Positions 54,056-64,000 of a stretch of DNA of 64,000 bases are shown one piece after another (within the stretch, counting starts at the first letter, position 1; every line of letters starts with the position of its first letter). Source of the DNA: Coniferiporia sulphurascens (taxonomy: Eukaryota > Basidiomycota > Agaricomycetes > Hymenochaetales > Hymenochaetaceae). The stretch lies in NCBI GenBank assembly GCA_002794785.1, contig NBBA01000006.1:930001-994000 (forward strand). The letters are read 5' to 3'. The translations under genes were made by a program, and so were the position numbers. The notes beneath the pieces were generated by a model. The model searched no databases, was not told the origin of the DNA, and worked only from the letters and a program-made list of their open reading frames with translations.

Positions 54056-54830
54056 CATCCTTCTTGTCCTCTTACCACCACCATCTCAGTTTTGCAACTG
54101 GGGTTGGCTGGGGGAAAGTCGCAGCCACCCAACCTTGCTTGGACTCTCTGGGACTGGGCATCATACGAGAGAAGGTTTCCGACTCACCCTGGTGTGCCGG
54201 GGTTGGTCGTTGGTCGCCATAATGCGGCGGGAAATGGGCGCAGAGCTCGCCAGCAGTCTTGGCAACCTGTCGAAAATGTTGCCTCTGGTTGGATTCTCGG
54301 TGAGCTTGCATCCTCCTGGCATCTGCACTGCCCTCTCGGGGTGGTGTGCTCGTTGGGCCTGCATTGTATGTGGGCTCGGTGGGGGGGGACACGACGTTAA
54401 CGTCCTCACAGGGGGGGGGGGAAACCCCCTGCCTCGCAGTGGGCGACTTCGGTCGGGTGATCTTGGTTCGGGGCAACTCAGATCATGCCTTCGGGTGCTG
54501 AGCAATGCCCTCCTGGGTACCTCGGGGCCCGCGTTGTCCCTGGCATGACAAATCAAAAACTGCCCCCCCAAATTCCCAAAAGGGTCTCTGATGACAGCAC
54601 CTCATGCTAAAAGGAGATAGGGGGCTCATAACACATGGTGTGGCGGTAAGAACCACCCGATGCTGAAAGGCGACAGGGCACCATGGGCCTCTTGGGTGGG
54701 TTGGACCCCCTGGAGGTGGTTAGTATCCCCTACTCCCTGGGACAGCTTTGCCACCAGGGTCGGGTATGCGAGACGGAGATCCTGGTATGATCGCGGATCC
54801 AGAAGCGGGACCCTAACCAGGCCCAGACAT
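54056..54830 (+). repeat. Chimera module, copy 5 (5' 0.78 kb, divergent)
   Basis: It begins CATCCTTCTTGTCC and follows the module with many differences to GGATCCAGAAGCGGG near 54810, where it leaves the module and enters ORF1. The CRE site is lost here (TGATGACAGC). It is the oldest-looking module copy. Confidence 0.7.
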
Positions 54831-56288
54831 CCTCCCCAGACATCCTGGCACCCTCCCCAGCCATCGGCGACTCCCAGCTGATATCCGCCTACGACTTCAC
54901 CGCCCAAGCACGCGTGGAGTCAAGGCAGGCATCCCAAGCAGGCTCCCCAGCAACTGCAGCAGGGTTGACACATGGCTCCAATGAATTTGGTGAAATGGCC
55001 CCAGAAATGGCGGTCGACCCCCATACCCCCCTGCAACAGGTGGGAGGCGCAAGCCTTGGGCGGAAACGCTCCTCAGCCGCCATGTCCCCCCTCACACCGA
55101 GGGGACCCCCCGCCCAACACCATGAACCTCACATGGCGGGGTTCATGTACTCCCTTACCCGCACCCTGGACGACTTCGACCAGCAAACCAGGGACGCCAC
55201 CACCGAGACAATAGACATCAAGGCGGCACAGTTTGTCGGCGACCTCCTCTGGAACGTCCAGCAAACCATCGCCAACATAAGGCAAGACTGGAGCGGTCAT
55301 CAACCCGGCACAGAAGAAGAAGAAACGCCAGAGGAAGGTGCCCCCACCACCCACAATGTATGCCAAGGACCCCGCCTTGGTCCTCACCCCCACAGTCAGC
55401 ATACAGGCCGAAAACCAGAAGTCAGCAATGGCCCTGACCAAAACATCCTGTGAGTTCTTTGCCTCCCTCCCCACCACAGACCAAGTCCCAGTCCTGTCCT
55501 CTTCCTACAACATAAAGGGGAACATCATGACCATGTTTGTGGCACACCCATCCTCCGCTAACCCGACCACAGAAACAATCATTGATCGCCACTCCGCAGC
55601 CTACGCATCTCATATGCATACTGAGTGCATCACAACAGGGATTAACATCCCAAATTTGTTTGCACTAAACCCCTCCAGAGTCCGCCCCCGGTCCGCACTG
55701 TGCATCTCCATGGTGCTGTGCAAGGACTTCTTGTTCGGCCAGAATGGACACACCATCAATGAGAAGGCCCTCATGGCCGAAGTCCGGCACAACCCGGCAC
55801 TCCGCAACCTGGACTTTGTAGTCACCCCCCACTTTGCCACCACTGAGGATCACCTGCCAACACTCGACAGGTGCCCAGTGGTCTTCTCCTTTGTCAACCC
55901 TGGCAGGTCCATCTGCAAACACCTCAAGAGGCCACACATCTGGATGTTCGGAACTGCCCTCTGCCTCTCAGTCCCACCTGTCCACCCCACCCTCACCCAA
56001 TGTGAGCAGTGCCAGGGCCTCAGGCACGGAACCAAGGGCTGCCGAGCCCAACCCTGTTGCGCTGACTGCACAGGCACCCACCTGACCCACAATCACCGCA
56101 AATTGTGCGCCCACTGCGCAACCGATGCAGTGCCCGAAGGCGACACCTGCCCCCACCCCTGCCTCTGCAACAACTGCAAAGGCAACCACCCAGCCACCCT
56201 GTCGGCTTGCCCCAAGAAGAGGCGATACTGCCAAATCGTAGAGGCCCTAGCCGCTGACCCCTCCAATGACCAGATGGAAGAAATATGA
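54831..56288 (+). pseudogene. ORF1 of E21 with internal deletion
   Basis: Reading starts at DILAPSPAIGDSQLISAYDF with no start codon, since the 5' part is replaced by the module. At about 55290 NIRQD is joined out of frame to the GAVINPAQKKKK segment, removing roughly 290-350 bp including the Gln run. From 55338 it is open through KDFLFGQNGHT and the knuckles CEQCQGLRHGTKGC and CNNCKGNHPATLSAC to QMEEI. TGA overlaps the ORF2 ATG at 56285-56288. Confidence 0.8.
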
Positions 56289-57298
56289 TAGAGACACTCT
56301 CTATCTTGCAGTGGAACGCCGCCTGCTCACTAGCGGCGATACATTCACTAATCCCTGTCCTTACAACTGACCCATCCCCCCCACACCTAATTCTTATTCA
56401 GGAACCCCCCTGGTATCAAATAGGACTGCAACCCTTGCTCATCGACCCGACTGGCACCCCAGTCTTCAACGTCCCAACCATCCCGGGCTACATACCAGTA
56501 CTACCACCAGAGGTTCGCCCCCGGGTAGTCATGTACATATCCAGAGCCCTCCCCCCAACTTCATGGTCGATCCTCGGAGCCGCCTCACAAGGCACCGATG
56601 TACTAACGGTGGAGATCCGATCCCAAATCACCCTCCAGGTGTGCAACTACTATGGCATGCACCCCCCGGACTGAGAAATCACCACCCCCCAGTACCCAGG
56701 TGAGTCATTCCTGTTCTCACTCCCCTCAGTGCTAGCCACCACTTTACTCATGGCGGGCGACTTCAACTGTCGCCACCACACATGGTCCGAATTCGCTGTC
56801 CCATGACAAGATGACCTGGGGGCACAACCCCTTGACGACTTTTTTCGGGGACATGGCCTGGCACCTGCCCACCTCCCAGACTCGGACTCGTGGCCCGATG
56901 GCAAACAGCATTGGTGCCCCATTGACATGATCTGGGCCCCACCTGTGGTCAACCCCGACTCTATTCTAGACTCGGCCACCTCTGACCCCTCACCTTTGTC
57001 TGACCACACCATCCTGCACTGGTCACTGCCCTTTCAGCCCCCCCCTCCTGTCCTAAAGACCCATCGACTGGCACCAGCTGACAAGGAGGAATGGACTGAC
57101 ATCGCCTTCCCTCTCCTCAAAGCAGCCTTCCGACTCCCAGGGCTCGACACCCACACCCTGGACATCAAAGCCAAGGTGGTCATCGACTCAATGGTTGCCG
57201 CCCTCCAGCCGTTCACCCGCCTCACCAAGCCGTTGAAAGCAGAAGTCCCGTGGTGGTCACCCCACTGCAAGACCCTACTATTGGCCATCCAGATGGCC

Positions 57299-57303
57299 TC
57301 CAC
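57299..57303 (+). repeat. Left 5-bp target duplication of LTR element
   Basis: TCCAC here and at 58776-58780. Removing the insert plus one copy restores the ORF2 sequence as in E15 (about 39400). Confidence 0.85.
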
Positions 57304-57555
57304 TGTTAGGAATTGATGAATAAGCTTGCTTACAAGCTTAGACAACAATACCAGCGACTACCAATACAGGAAGGGACTCCCATGGAGACTATCCAGCGAT
57401 CATTCAACATGGGGACGGAACTAACTAGAAAACCAGGACTTCTTGGGAACATCAGGCCAATCACAATGCTCAAGTGACCGCTAAAGACTCTTGACCTGTC
57501 AAGACTCTGCCACTGATGCCGGACCGCATACAATCAATCATGGGAAGCATTTAAC

Positions 57556-57981
57556 ATGGTAATAACCAAATGCTTTTACATGGCAGGGTACACGAACTGC
57601 CAGGTAACTACAGATCACGCTGTAGACCCTATAGGCGATGGCATGGAGGTCAGGGTAATGCACACAATACAAATGTACATCTTCGATGTACAGGAGTTTT
57701 TGCACAACGTCCATGTCCAGACGATAGTGAACCCACACATACATGACAAGGAATGTGACCTACGAGTGGTCTCAGGATCCTTCCCATACAGGATGTTGCA
57801 GGATAACACATTCCTAGCTAATGCTCACCGATTACGCACAAAGGTAATCACCCTCTTCAAGAATCTATCAGCAAAGGGATCGATGACCGCTGATCAACAG
57901 ATCGGCAATGTTAATCTTTACGTGATAACACTATGGTTATCAAATGGATCACCCCCGGCACCACCTCCAGGATACATGTGA
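57556..57981 (+). other. 141-codon ORF inside the LTR-like element
   Basis: It starts MVITKCFYMAGYTNC and contains RVMHTIQMYIFDVQEFL. It resembles no retroelement protein I know and could be chance in a long U3. I saw no signal peptide or clear domain. If the element is not a solo LTR, this would be its only candidate gene. Confidence 0.3.
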
Positions 57982-58596
57982 CATATCGCTAGGATAAACC
58001 ACATTAACGAACCGCCAGACAATGTGATTGACGACAGGACACCAACCGAAAGGTACCCGCCTATGGACCTTTAGCCAATATCGCATTACGCGATTAAGCC
58101 ACACTCGGCAGGAACCAAAGTGCTTACCAAAGCCAGCCACAAACCCTAAATGGGCAAGTGTCCAAAACAACAGGATAACATGGAGGAACCAGTACAGGAG
58201 GCCAACAAGACAAGTTAACAACTTACCAATCATCAAGCTGTTAGGCAGCATCTCAACATTAAGCCACTGGCACATAAGACTACAGGGTAGCATGCAGAAC
58301 AGTGGGGCAACGTGCACAGCCTAAGTGTCATGGTGAAGTCATTATGATACCATATGACATCCCTATGAGCTCAGTGGAGCCTAGTGGAGCCTAGTGGAGT
58401 GCATGACATGCAGTGGAGCTCAGTGGAGCACCAACGGCCAATCGTAGATAGTTATTTCTCATATGATCCTCTAATGAGGTCATTTGCACTGGTACGCAGC
58501 TCCAAGTCAGTGGAGCTTATGACAACACTGTGAGGCATCATAACTCCAACTGCAGAGCCTTGTGGAGCATCCGCTTTCAAGTGGAGCTTCTTCTTG

Positions 58597-58604
58597 TATA
58601 TAAG
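58597..58604 (+). promoter_or_regulatory. TATA box of the LTR-like element
   Basis: TATATAAG lies 172 bp before the 3' end. It is preceded by several GTGGAGC motifs (about 58373-58585), which is a plausible U3 promoter layout. Confidence 0.5.
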
Positions 58605-61600
58605 GAGGGCCTAGACCAGCCTAGACCCCAGTTTAATTCACCTTCTCAATTCTCTCAGACTTCTCCTGAGCGAAGTACCAACATCTACTGACTTATTCTT
58701 GACTCAATCACACGCCTCAACTCTATCTCAGCTACTTGTTCCATCGGCTAACCACGGTTACCCTTGGTCCTAACATCCACCCCTCTCCAGTGATCAGCAG
58801 CTCGACATGCCTTCAAGCAGGGCGTTAGGACGGCCAAACGGCAGTTCTATGCCGACCAAGCATCGGAAGCGGATGCCTCCAACATATGGAACTGGGCCAA
58901 GTGCAGCCTCGGCAACTGCCCCACCCCCATCCCCTCGTTAAAAAAGCGAGACAGCACCTTCACCCAATCAGACGACAAGAAAGGTGAGCTATTCTGTGAA
59001 ACTTTCTTCATGGCCCCTCCACCCCAGGCAACGGCCAACAACCCGCCACCACCACGCCAACCAGCTGCCCCACCCATACTCCTCGCGGAGCTTATGGGGG
59101 CACTGGCCGACACATCCAACTTGTCGGCACTGGGCCTCTTGGGAATTGGATATCGCCCCCTGAAATGGGTGGTGGATGCCTACCCCGAAGAGATCCTTAC
59201 ACTTTTCAATGACTGCCTGCGTTTGGGGCACCACCCCGAATGCTGGCAGGCAGCAAAAGTAGTAATGCTCAGGAAGCCAAACAAGAAGGACCCATTCTCG
59301 CCACACTTGTACTGGCCCATCACCCTCAAGGAGACCCTTGGGAAACTCCTCGAAAAGATAATCACTAACCGGCTCCAGTACCTCGCAAACACGAGGGACT
59401 GGCTGCCACCTAACCAGTATGGGGGGCATCAAGGCCATTTGGTCTATGATGCCGCCCAACACCTTCTACAGATTGCGGAGCATGCCCACTCAGAAGGCCG
59501 TGTCTGTTCGGTCCTAGCGGTCGACATTCAAGGTTTCTTCGACTCGGTGCACCCCCAGCTCCTCCACCAACAGCTGTTGGACCTCGGTTGCATGCCAGAA
59601 ATGGCCAACTGGTGCTTGTCCTTCATGACGGACCGGCAGGTCGCTGTCACCTTCAACGGCACCACCCTCCCTACTGCCCCCAAACCCGACTTTGGCACCC
59701 CCCAAGGATCGCCAGTCTCCCCCATCCTGTCAACTATATTCGCAGGGGTGGTCCTCCGGCACTTCCAACAACCCGGCACCACCACCCTGGCATATGTTGA
59801 CAACCACTTACTTATTTATGTAGGTCCCTCAGTGGCATCCAACTGCTGCACCTTAGCCCGCGCCTACCAACAACTTGACACCCTCTTCAGCACCATTGGT
59901 CTCAACATCGAAGCCACCAAAACAGAGTGCCTCCACTTTCACCCTCCTCGGCGACGCACCGGCTACGAAGGCTGGGACATGGCCGGGGTACAGGTCAACC
60001 ACAACACCCTGATCCGCCCCTCAATCCCACTTCAGTGGTTGGGGATATGGTGGGACCCGGGCCTCTCTTTCAAGCCCCACGTGGAGCAGATGTGCTCCAA
60101 AGGGCTGTCCACCCTTGCCGCACTTCGCATACTGGGTAACACCCAACGCGGAATCTCAGCCCTCCTCCTTCACTGCCTTTACACCTCCTGTGTCCACTCA
60201 GTCCTCACATGGGGGGCACCAGTCTGGTACCATGGCTGCCACCAAAAAACCCTGATAAACTGCCTCCAGACCATACAAAACACGGCCTGCTGCTGGATTT
60301 TGGGCGTCTTCAAGGGCGCCTCCCCCCACTCCACTAATTTTCTTTGCTCAGTCCCCCCTCTCCCTTTTTATTTCGAGTATATTAAAACGACCCATTCCCT
60401 GCGCCTTTGGCGCACCCCTCATTCTATTGGCCAAAAACTATTTAAAAACATAGCTAACAGACCTTTCTCCCTTTCTCTGCAGGTCCGAGCCCCCCGGGTT
60501 CAACAAGTCCCTACATACACACATCCCCCATGGACGGATCCCTTAGCCTTCACTAAAGGTCGGGTCCACTTCACCACCCCCATCACCCCGGTGAGCGCAG
60601 ACATGCGAAAGTCCTTCGTAACGGCTGCACACCTACTCGGCACCACCCCCCATGTCCAGGTCTTCACGGACAGCTCCTGCATCGACAATAAGTCGGGCTC
60701 CACCATTTGTGCCATGCTCAGCCATACCCGACTCTGGTCCCGCCGACTGGAATCCCCCACCTGCACAACAGCCATGGATGCCGAGGAATTCTCCCTCACT
60801 ACGGCCCTGGGCTGGGCAGCACGCCGCCTCCTGGCACAACTGCGCATCGCATCAGACATCTTCTTCCTGTCCGATTTGCTGACCACTCTCAACCTTCTCC
60901 AAACTTGGGCCGCCGCCCCAGGCGCCCACCTCCTCCACATCTGGAAAGCGGGTGTGGAAACCCTGCTGGACTCATACCCCCAGCTCACCATTCATTTCGT
61001 ATGGTGCCCCGGCCACTCGGACATTCCTGGCAATGAATGGGCTGACATGGAAGTGAAGCTAGCTACAGAGCTCCCCCCATCTGACCTCAAACCTTCCACC
61101 TCCACACTAAAAGAAGTAGCCGTCTGCACCCTCATGGAGTAGTGGACACTATCACTAGCCCGCCCCCTCGCCTCCACTGCTGACAAGTACCTCGCAGTTC
61201 ACGGCCTCCCCACATGCCGACCCCAAAAGCTACTTATGCACTCGGTAGACCACCCCCACAGCGAGCTCTCTGCAGTCGCACAAGTCCTCTGCTGCACCGG
61301 TCCCTACGGGGGCTACTGGCTGAGTTTTGACTCAACCTACCAGTGCAGACATGGCCTGATTTCGCACTGCAGGTGGCACAACCACCCCCCATGGCCCGCG
61401 CAGTCGACTGCCCACATCCTTGGCGGCTGTAGTACCTTCCACCTGTGGATACGATGTGTGTGGCCACCTTGGGACCCTCTCCCAGTCCACCATACAGAGT
61501 GGGCTGATGAAAACCGCCTCCCAGTTCTTCACTGTTGGCTTAGGCTAACAGGGCACCTGAACTGCCTCTCAGACCGTGCTGCAGGCGCCATCCGGCTCTC

Positions 61601-62086
61601 TTTTGCCACGATGGACCTAGACGGCCACCCCACAGACGAGGATATGGACCTGGACCTCCTATGGGATTACATGTGTTGTATGCTCGGACCATGAACTCAG
61701 GACTCAGACCAAGCCCTTATGGAGCTATCAGGTATGCTCCCTCCTTTCCCACTTGAATAATGCCTGCCTTTCGGATTCCTCTGGATATGTCTCGGCCGGT
61801 GCTCTCACCCCCCCTTTCCATTTCTAAGCTTCCTACCTTTACCTGCCCTTATCTGCGTGGTTAGTTTGTAGCGATATGTATCCCTCCTTCTCCTCCTCCT
61901 TTTCTCTGAATGCAATAGGGGCTCTTCTCACTTCAGCTCCCTTCAGGGAGCAGAGCCCCCGCCCAGTTTTGTGCGATGCGCAATGACGGGTGCCTCCGTT
62001 GTTATGTAGTTAGGGCCCCCCCTTTGGGGGGGCAGCTTGTAATTATGTAATACTGCAGGAATAATAAATAAAATAAAAAATAAAAA

Positions 62087-62211
62087 GCCTTTGTAGATGC
62101 CGAGAATCCATCTGCATGCCGTGTTTTGCACAGCTTGCAGGCGGCTTACTAAGGTTTTTTGGTGACGGCCATGGTACCAAACCAGCACGCCCCATGTGAG
62201 GACTGAGCGGA
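62087..62211 (-). pseudogene. Inverted RT fragment at the 5' end of E22
   Basis: The minus-strand reading SVLTWGVLVWYHG to NTACRWILGIYKG comes from the region after RT of subfamily A. It lies between the tail of E21 and the forward start of E22, and it duplicates sequence also present downstream in E22 (about 63690-63800). Confidence 0.75.
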
Positions 62212-64000
62212 GGTGGACCCCGACCTGCAAATCACTCCTCCAGGCGATTTCAACGGCCTCCACCCCCCTCCAGTGGTCAGCAGCCTGCCATGCATTCAAG
62301 TGTGGTGTCCAGGCGGCAAAGCGGCATTTTTATGCTGAGCAGGCTGACCAAGCAGACGCCTCCAACATTTGGGGCTGGGCCAAATGAGGCCTCGGCAACC
62401 GACCTACACCAATCCCCTCACTCAAAAAGTGTGACGGTTCCTTCACCCAATCGGATGACGAAAAAGGTGAGCTCTTCCGCACTACCTTCTTTATGCCCCC
62501 ACCCCCCCAACAAGCAGCCAACACCCCGCCACCTCCCCCCCAACCAGCTGCCCCACCTATACTCCTATCGGAGCTTACAGGGGCACTGTCCAACACCTCC
62601 AACTTGTCAGCTCCGGGCCTCTCGAGGATCGGCTATCGCCCACTTAAATGGGTGGTAGATGCCTACCCTGAAGAGATCCTCGCCCTCTTCAACGACTGTC
62701 TGCGCATGGGGCACCACCCCAAGTGCTGGTGGGCAGCAAAAGTCATGATGCTCCGGAAGCCAAACAAGAAGGACCCCTTCTCGCTGCAATTGTACCGGCC
62801 CATTACCCTTGAGGAGACCTTAGGGAAACTCCTCGAAAAGATCATTGCTAACTGGCTCCAGTTCCTCACCAACACGCAGGACTGGCTGCCACCTAACCAA
62901 TATGGGGGGCGTCAAGGACATTCTGTCTACAACACCACCCAGCACCTCTTACAGATTGCAGAGCGAGCCCATGCCAAGGGCCACATATGCTCGGTCCTAG
63001 CGGTTGACATACAGGGTTTCTTTGACTCAGTACACCCACAACTCCTCCACCAGCAACTGTTGGACCTCCAGTGCCTGCCTGATATGGCGGACTGGTGCCT
63101 GTCCTTCATGACGGACCAGCAGGTCGCCATCGCGTTCGACAGCACCACCCTCCCAACAGCCCAGAAACCAGACCTCGGCACCCCCCAAGGGTTGCCAGTC
63201 TCCCCGATCCTCTCGACTATATTTGCAGGCATGGTCCTCCGGAAATTTCACCAAACCAGCACCACTGCCCTCACATATGTAGACAACCACCTCCTTGTGT
63301 GCGTCGGACCCAGCGTGGCATCCAACTGCCAACAATTGTCTAATGCCTACCATCAACTCAACGCCCATTTCAGTGCCATCAGTCTCAACATCAAAGCTGC
63401 CAAAATGGAGTGCCTCCACTTCCACCCACCCAGACACCGCTCAGCTGCCTACACCAACTGGGACTCTGCCGGGGTGTGGGTTGCCCCCACCACACTCATC
63501 CGACCCTCTATCCCACTCTGCTGGCTGGGAATATGGTGGGACCCCACCCTTACCTTCAAAGCCCATGTGGAATGCATGCACTCCAAAGGCCTCTCCACCC
63601 CCGCCACCCTCTGCATTCTCGGCAACACCGAACATGGAATCTTGGCCCTCCTCCTATGCCGACTGTATACCGCCTGTGTCCGCTCCGTCCTCATGTGGGG
63701 CGCCCCGGTATGGTATCATGGCCGGCGCCAAAAAACATTAGTAAGCCATCTGCAGGCTGTGCAAAACACGGCATGTAGATGGATACTGGGCATCTATAAG
63801 GGCGCCTCTCCCTTCTCCACAAATTTTCTTTGTTCCCTCCCCCCTCTTTCTTATTATTTTGAATATGCTAAAACCCTCCACTCTCTGTGCCTCTGGTGCA
63901 CCCCGCACTCCATTGGTAGAAAACGTTATTATAAATCTGTAACTAACTGTCCCTTTTCCACTTCTCTGCAGGTCCGGGTCCCTCGGGTTCAACCGGTTCC
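62212..64000 (+). mobile_element. E22: LINE (subfamily A), runs off the window
   Basis: The forward part starts at the endonuclease-RT linker (ACCTGCAAATCAC) and continues through RT to the QVRVPRVQPV segment at the last base. The left boundary has the inverted fragment. The 3' end lies outside. Confidence 0.9.
62212..64000 (+). pseudogene. ORF2 of E22: linker and RT
   Basis: A TGA at 62385-62387 follows IWGWAK, the same place as in E15. From 62388 I read an open frame to the edge: KPNKKDPFSLQL, VLAVDIQGFFDSVH, GTPQGLPVSPILS, then YVDNHLLVCVG, where the second catalytic Asp is Asn, as in E21 and (as YIDN) E16. The connecting segment SYYFEYAKTLHSL is subfamily A type. RT would not be active. 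Confidence 0.8.

Larger units (their letters stand above)
57304..58775 (+). mobile_element. LTR-like element, probably a solo LTR (1472 bp)
   Basis: It begins TGTTAGGA and ends TCCTAACA, a perfect 8-bp inverted repeat with TG..CA ends, flanked by TCCAC duplications. This is the signature of an LTR retrotransposon integration, and a Copia-like origin would fit the termini. A TATATAAG box lies at 58597-58604, followed by a presumed R/U5 region. No gag-pol domain, primer-binding site or second LTR copy was found inside, so a long solo LTR or a small non-autonomous element are the options. It inserted after E21 and is younger than it. Confidence 0.75.
56285..61760 (+). pseudogene. ORF2 of E21, interrupted by an LTR element
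   Basis: Endonuclease: LSILQWNAACSL, LILIQEPPWYQ; TGA at 56672-56674; TGA near 56804 (shared with E15); CPIDMIWAPP; SDHTILHWSL. The LTR element enters at 57304. From 59010 the frame is open for 710 codons over RT and RNase H: VLAVDIQGFFDSVH, GTPQGSPVSPILS, YVDNHLLIYVG (second Asp changed to Asn), FTDSSCIDNKSG, DAEEFSL, SDLL and GHSDIPGNEWAD. TAG at 61140-61142, then the C-terminus to TGA at 61692-61694 and TAA at 61758-61760. The long open frame is nevertheless catalytically dead in RT. Confidence 0.85.
54056..62086 (+). mobile_element. E21: module + nearly full-length LINE (subfamily B), with LTR insertion
   Basis: Module piece 54056 to about 54830, ORF1 from DILAPSPAIGD, ORF2 from 56285, an LTR element at 57304-58775, then RT, RNase H, C-terminus, 3' UTR and A-rich tail (62060-62086). 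Without the LTR it is about 6.6 kb. Confidence 0.85.

Noticed and set aside
57304..58775. The LTR-like element as a DNA transposon with 8-bp terminal inverted repeats.
   Set aside because: TG..CA ends, a 5-bp target duplication and a TATA box 172 bp from the 3' end fit an LTR better. No transposase was seen, though this stays unproven.
1..64000. CRISPR arrays, rRNA genes, bacterial operons, phage genes.
   Set aside because: No regularly spaced direct repeats, rRNA motifs or bacterial gene organisation were found; introns and retroelements mark a eukaryote.

Overview
The window looks like a piece of a basidiomycete (probably Agaricomycete) genome. Two degenerate genes in the centre match conserved eukaryotic proteins (SNF5/SMARCB1 and VPS35) and keep 55-67 bp GT-AG introns typical of this group. 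Almost everything else, about 57 of 64 kb, is a graveyard of one non-LTR retrotransposon (LINE) superfamily. The full element is about 6.4 kb. It has a 5' tip reading CATCCTTCTTGACC, an ORF1 with Cys/His knuckles, an ORF2 with AP endonuclease, reverse transcriptase (RT), RNase H and a Cys/His-containing C-terminus, a 3' UTR with two stem-loops, and an A-rich tail. This layout fits the I-superclade families of fungi (Tad/Inkcap/Deceiver-like); I cannot fix the clade without a tree. Three subfamilies are visible: A (for example copies E4, E13, E18, E22), B (E15, E16, E21) and a divergent C (E17). No copy is intact, and nothing bacterial, rRNA or CRISPR was seen.

Layout: 1-2860, two head-to-head LINE 3' halves (E1 minus, E2 plus). 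2861-10975, minus-strand chimera E3 and full-length minus copy E4. 10976-14676, minus copy E5 with plus copy E6 inserted in it (13-bp target-site duplication, TSD). 14677-19411, chimeras E7 (plus) and E9 (minus) with RT fragment E8 between them. 19412-30702, a plus-strand run E10-E14, including a 5'-inverted copy (E13) that carries a nested insertion (E14, 14-bp TSD). 30703-36257, the only non-LINE island: an AT-rich TATATAGCAC-type repeat, a dead SNF5 gene, a dead VPS35 fragment and tRNA/SINE-like remnants. 36258-48516, E15 (full length) and E16 (longest ORF1). 48517-53440, subfamily C copy E17, interrupted by E18 (minus) and E19 (plus, 16-bp TSD). 53441-62086, nearly full-length E21, preceded by an inverted ORF1 piece and interrupted by a 1472-bp LTR-like element with a 5-bp TSD. 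62087-64000, E22, which runs off the edge.

The most unusual feature is a roughly 1.33-kb non-coding module seen five times. In three copies its 3' edge is the same (AATTCTGG), yet it is fused to three different points of the LINE 3' region. Its 5' tip (CATCCTTCTTGTCC) is nearly the LINE's own 5' tip. This resembles the MINE chimeras of Magnaporthe (WEIRD fused to MGL by template switching during target-primed reverse transcription), and here the partner module shares a terminal sequence with its LINE. Other signals are mosaic copies sharing the same lesion, inverted 5' segments, loss of the second RT catalytic Asp in the copies with the longest open frames, and widespread CpG-type decay that also hit the host genes.
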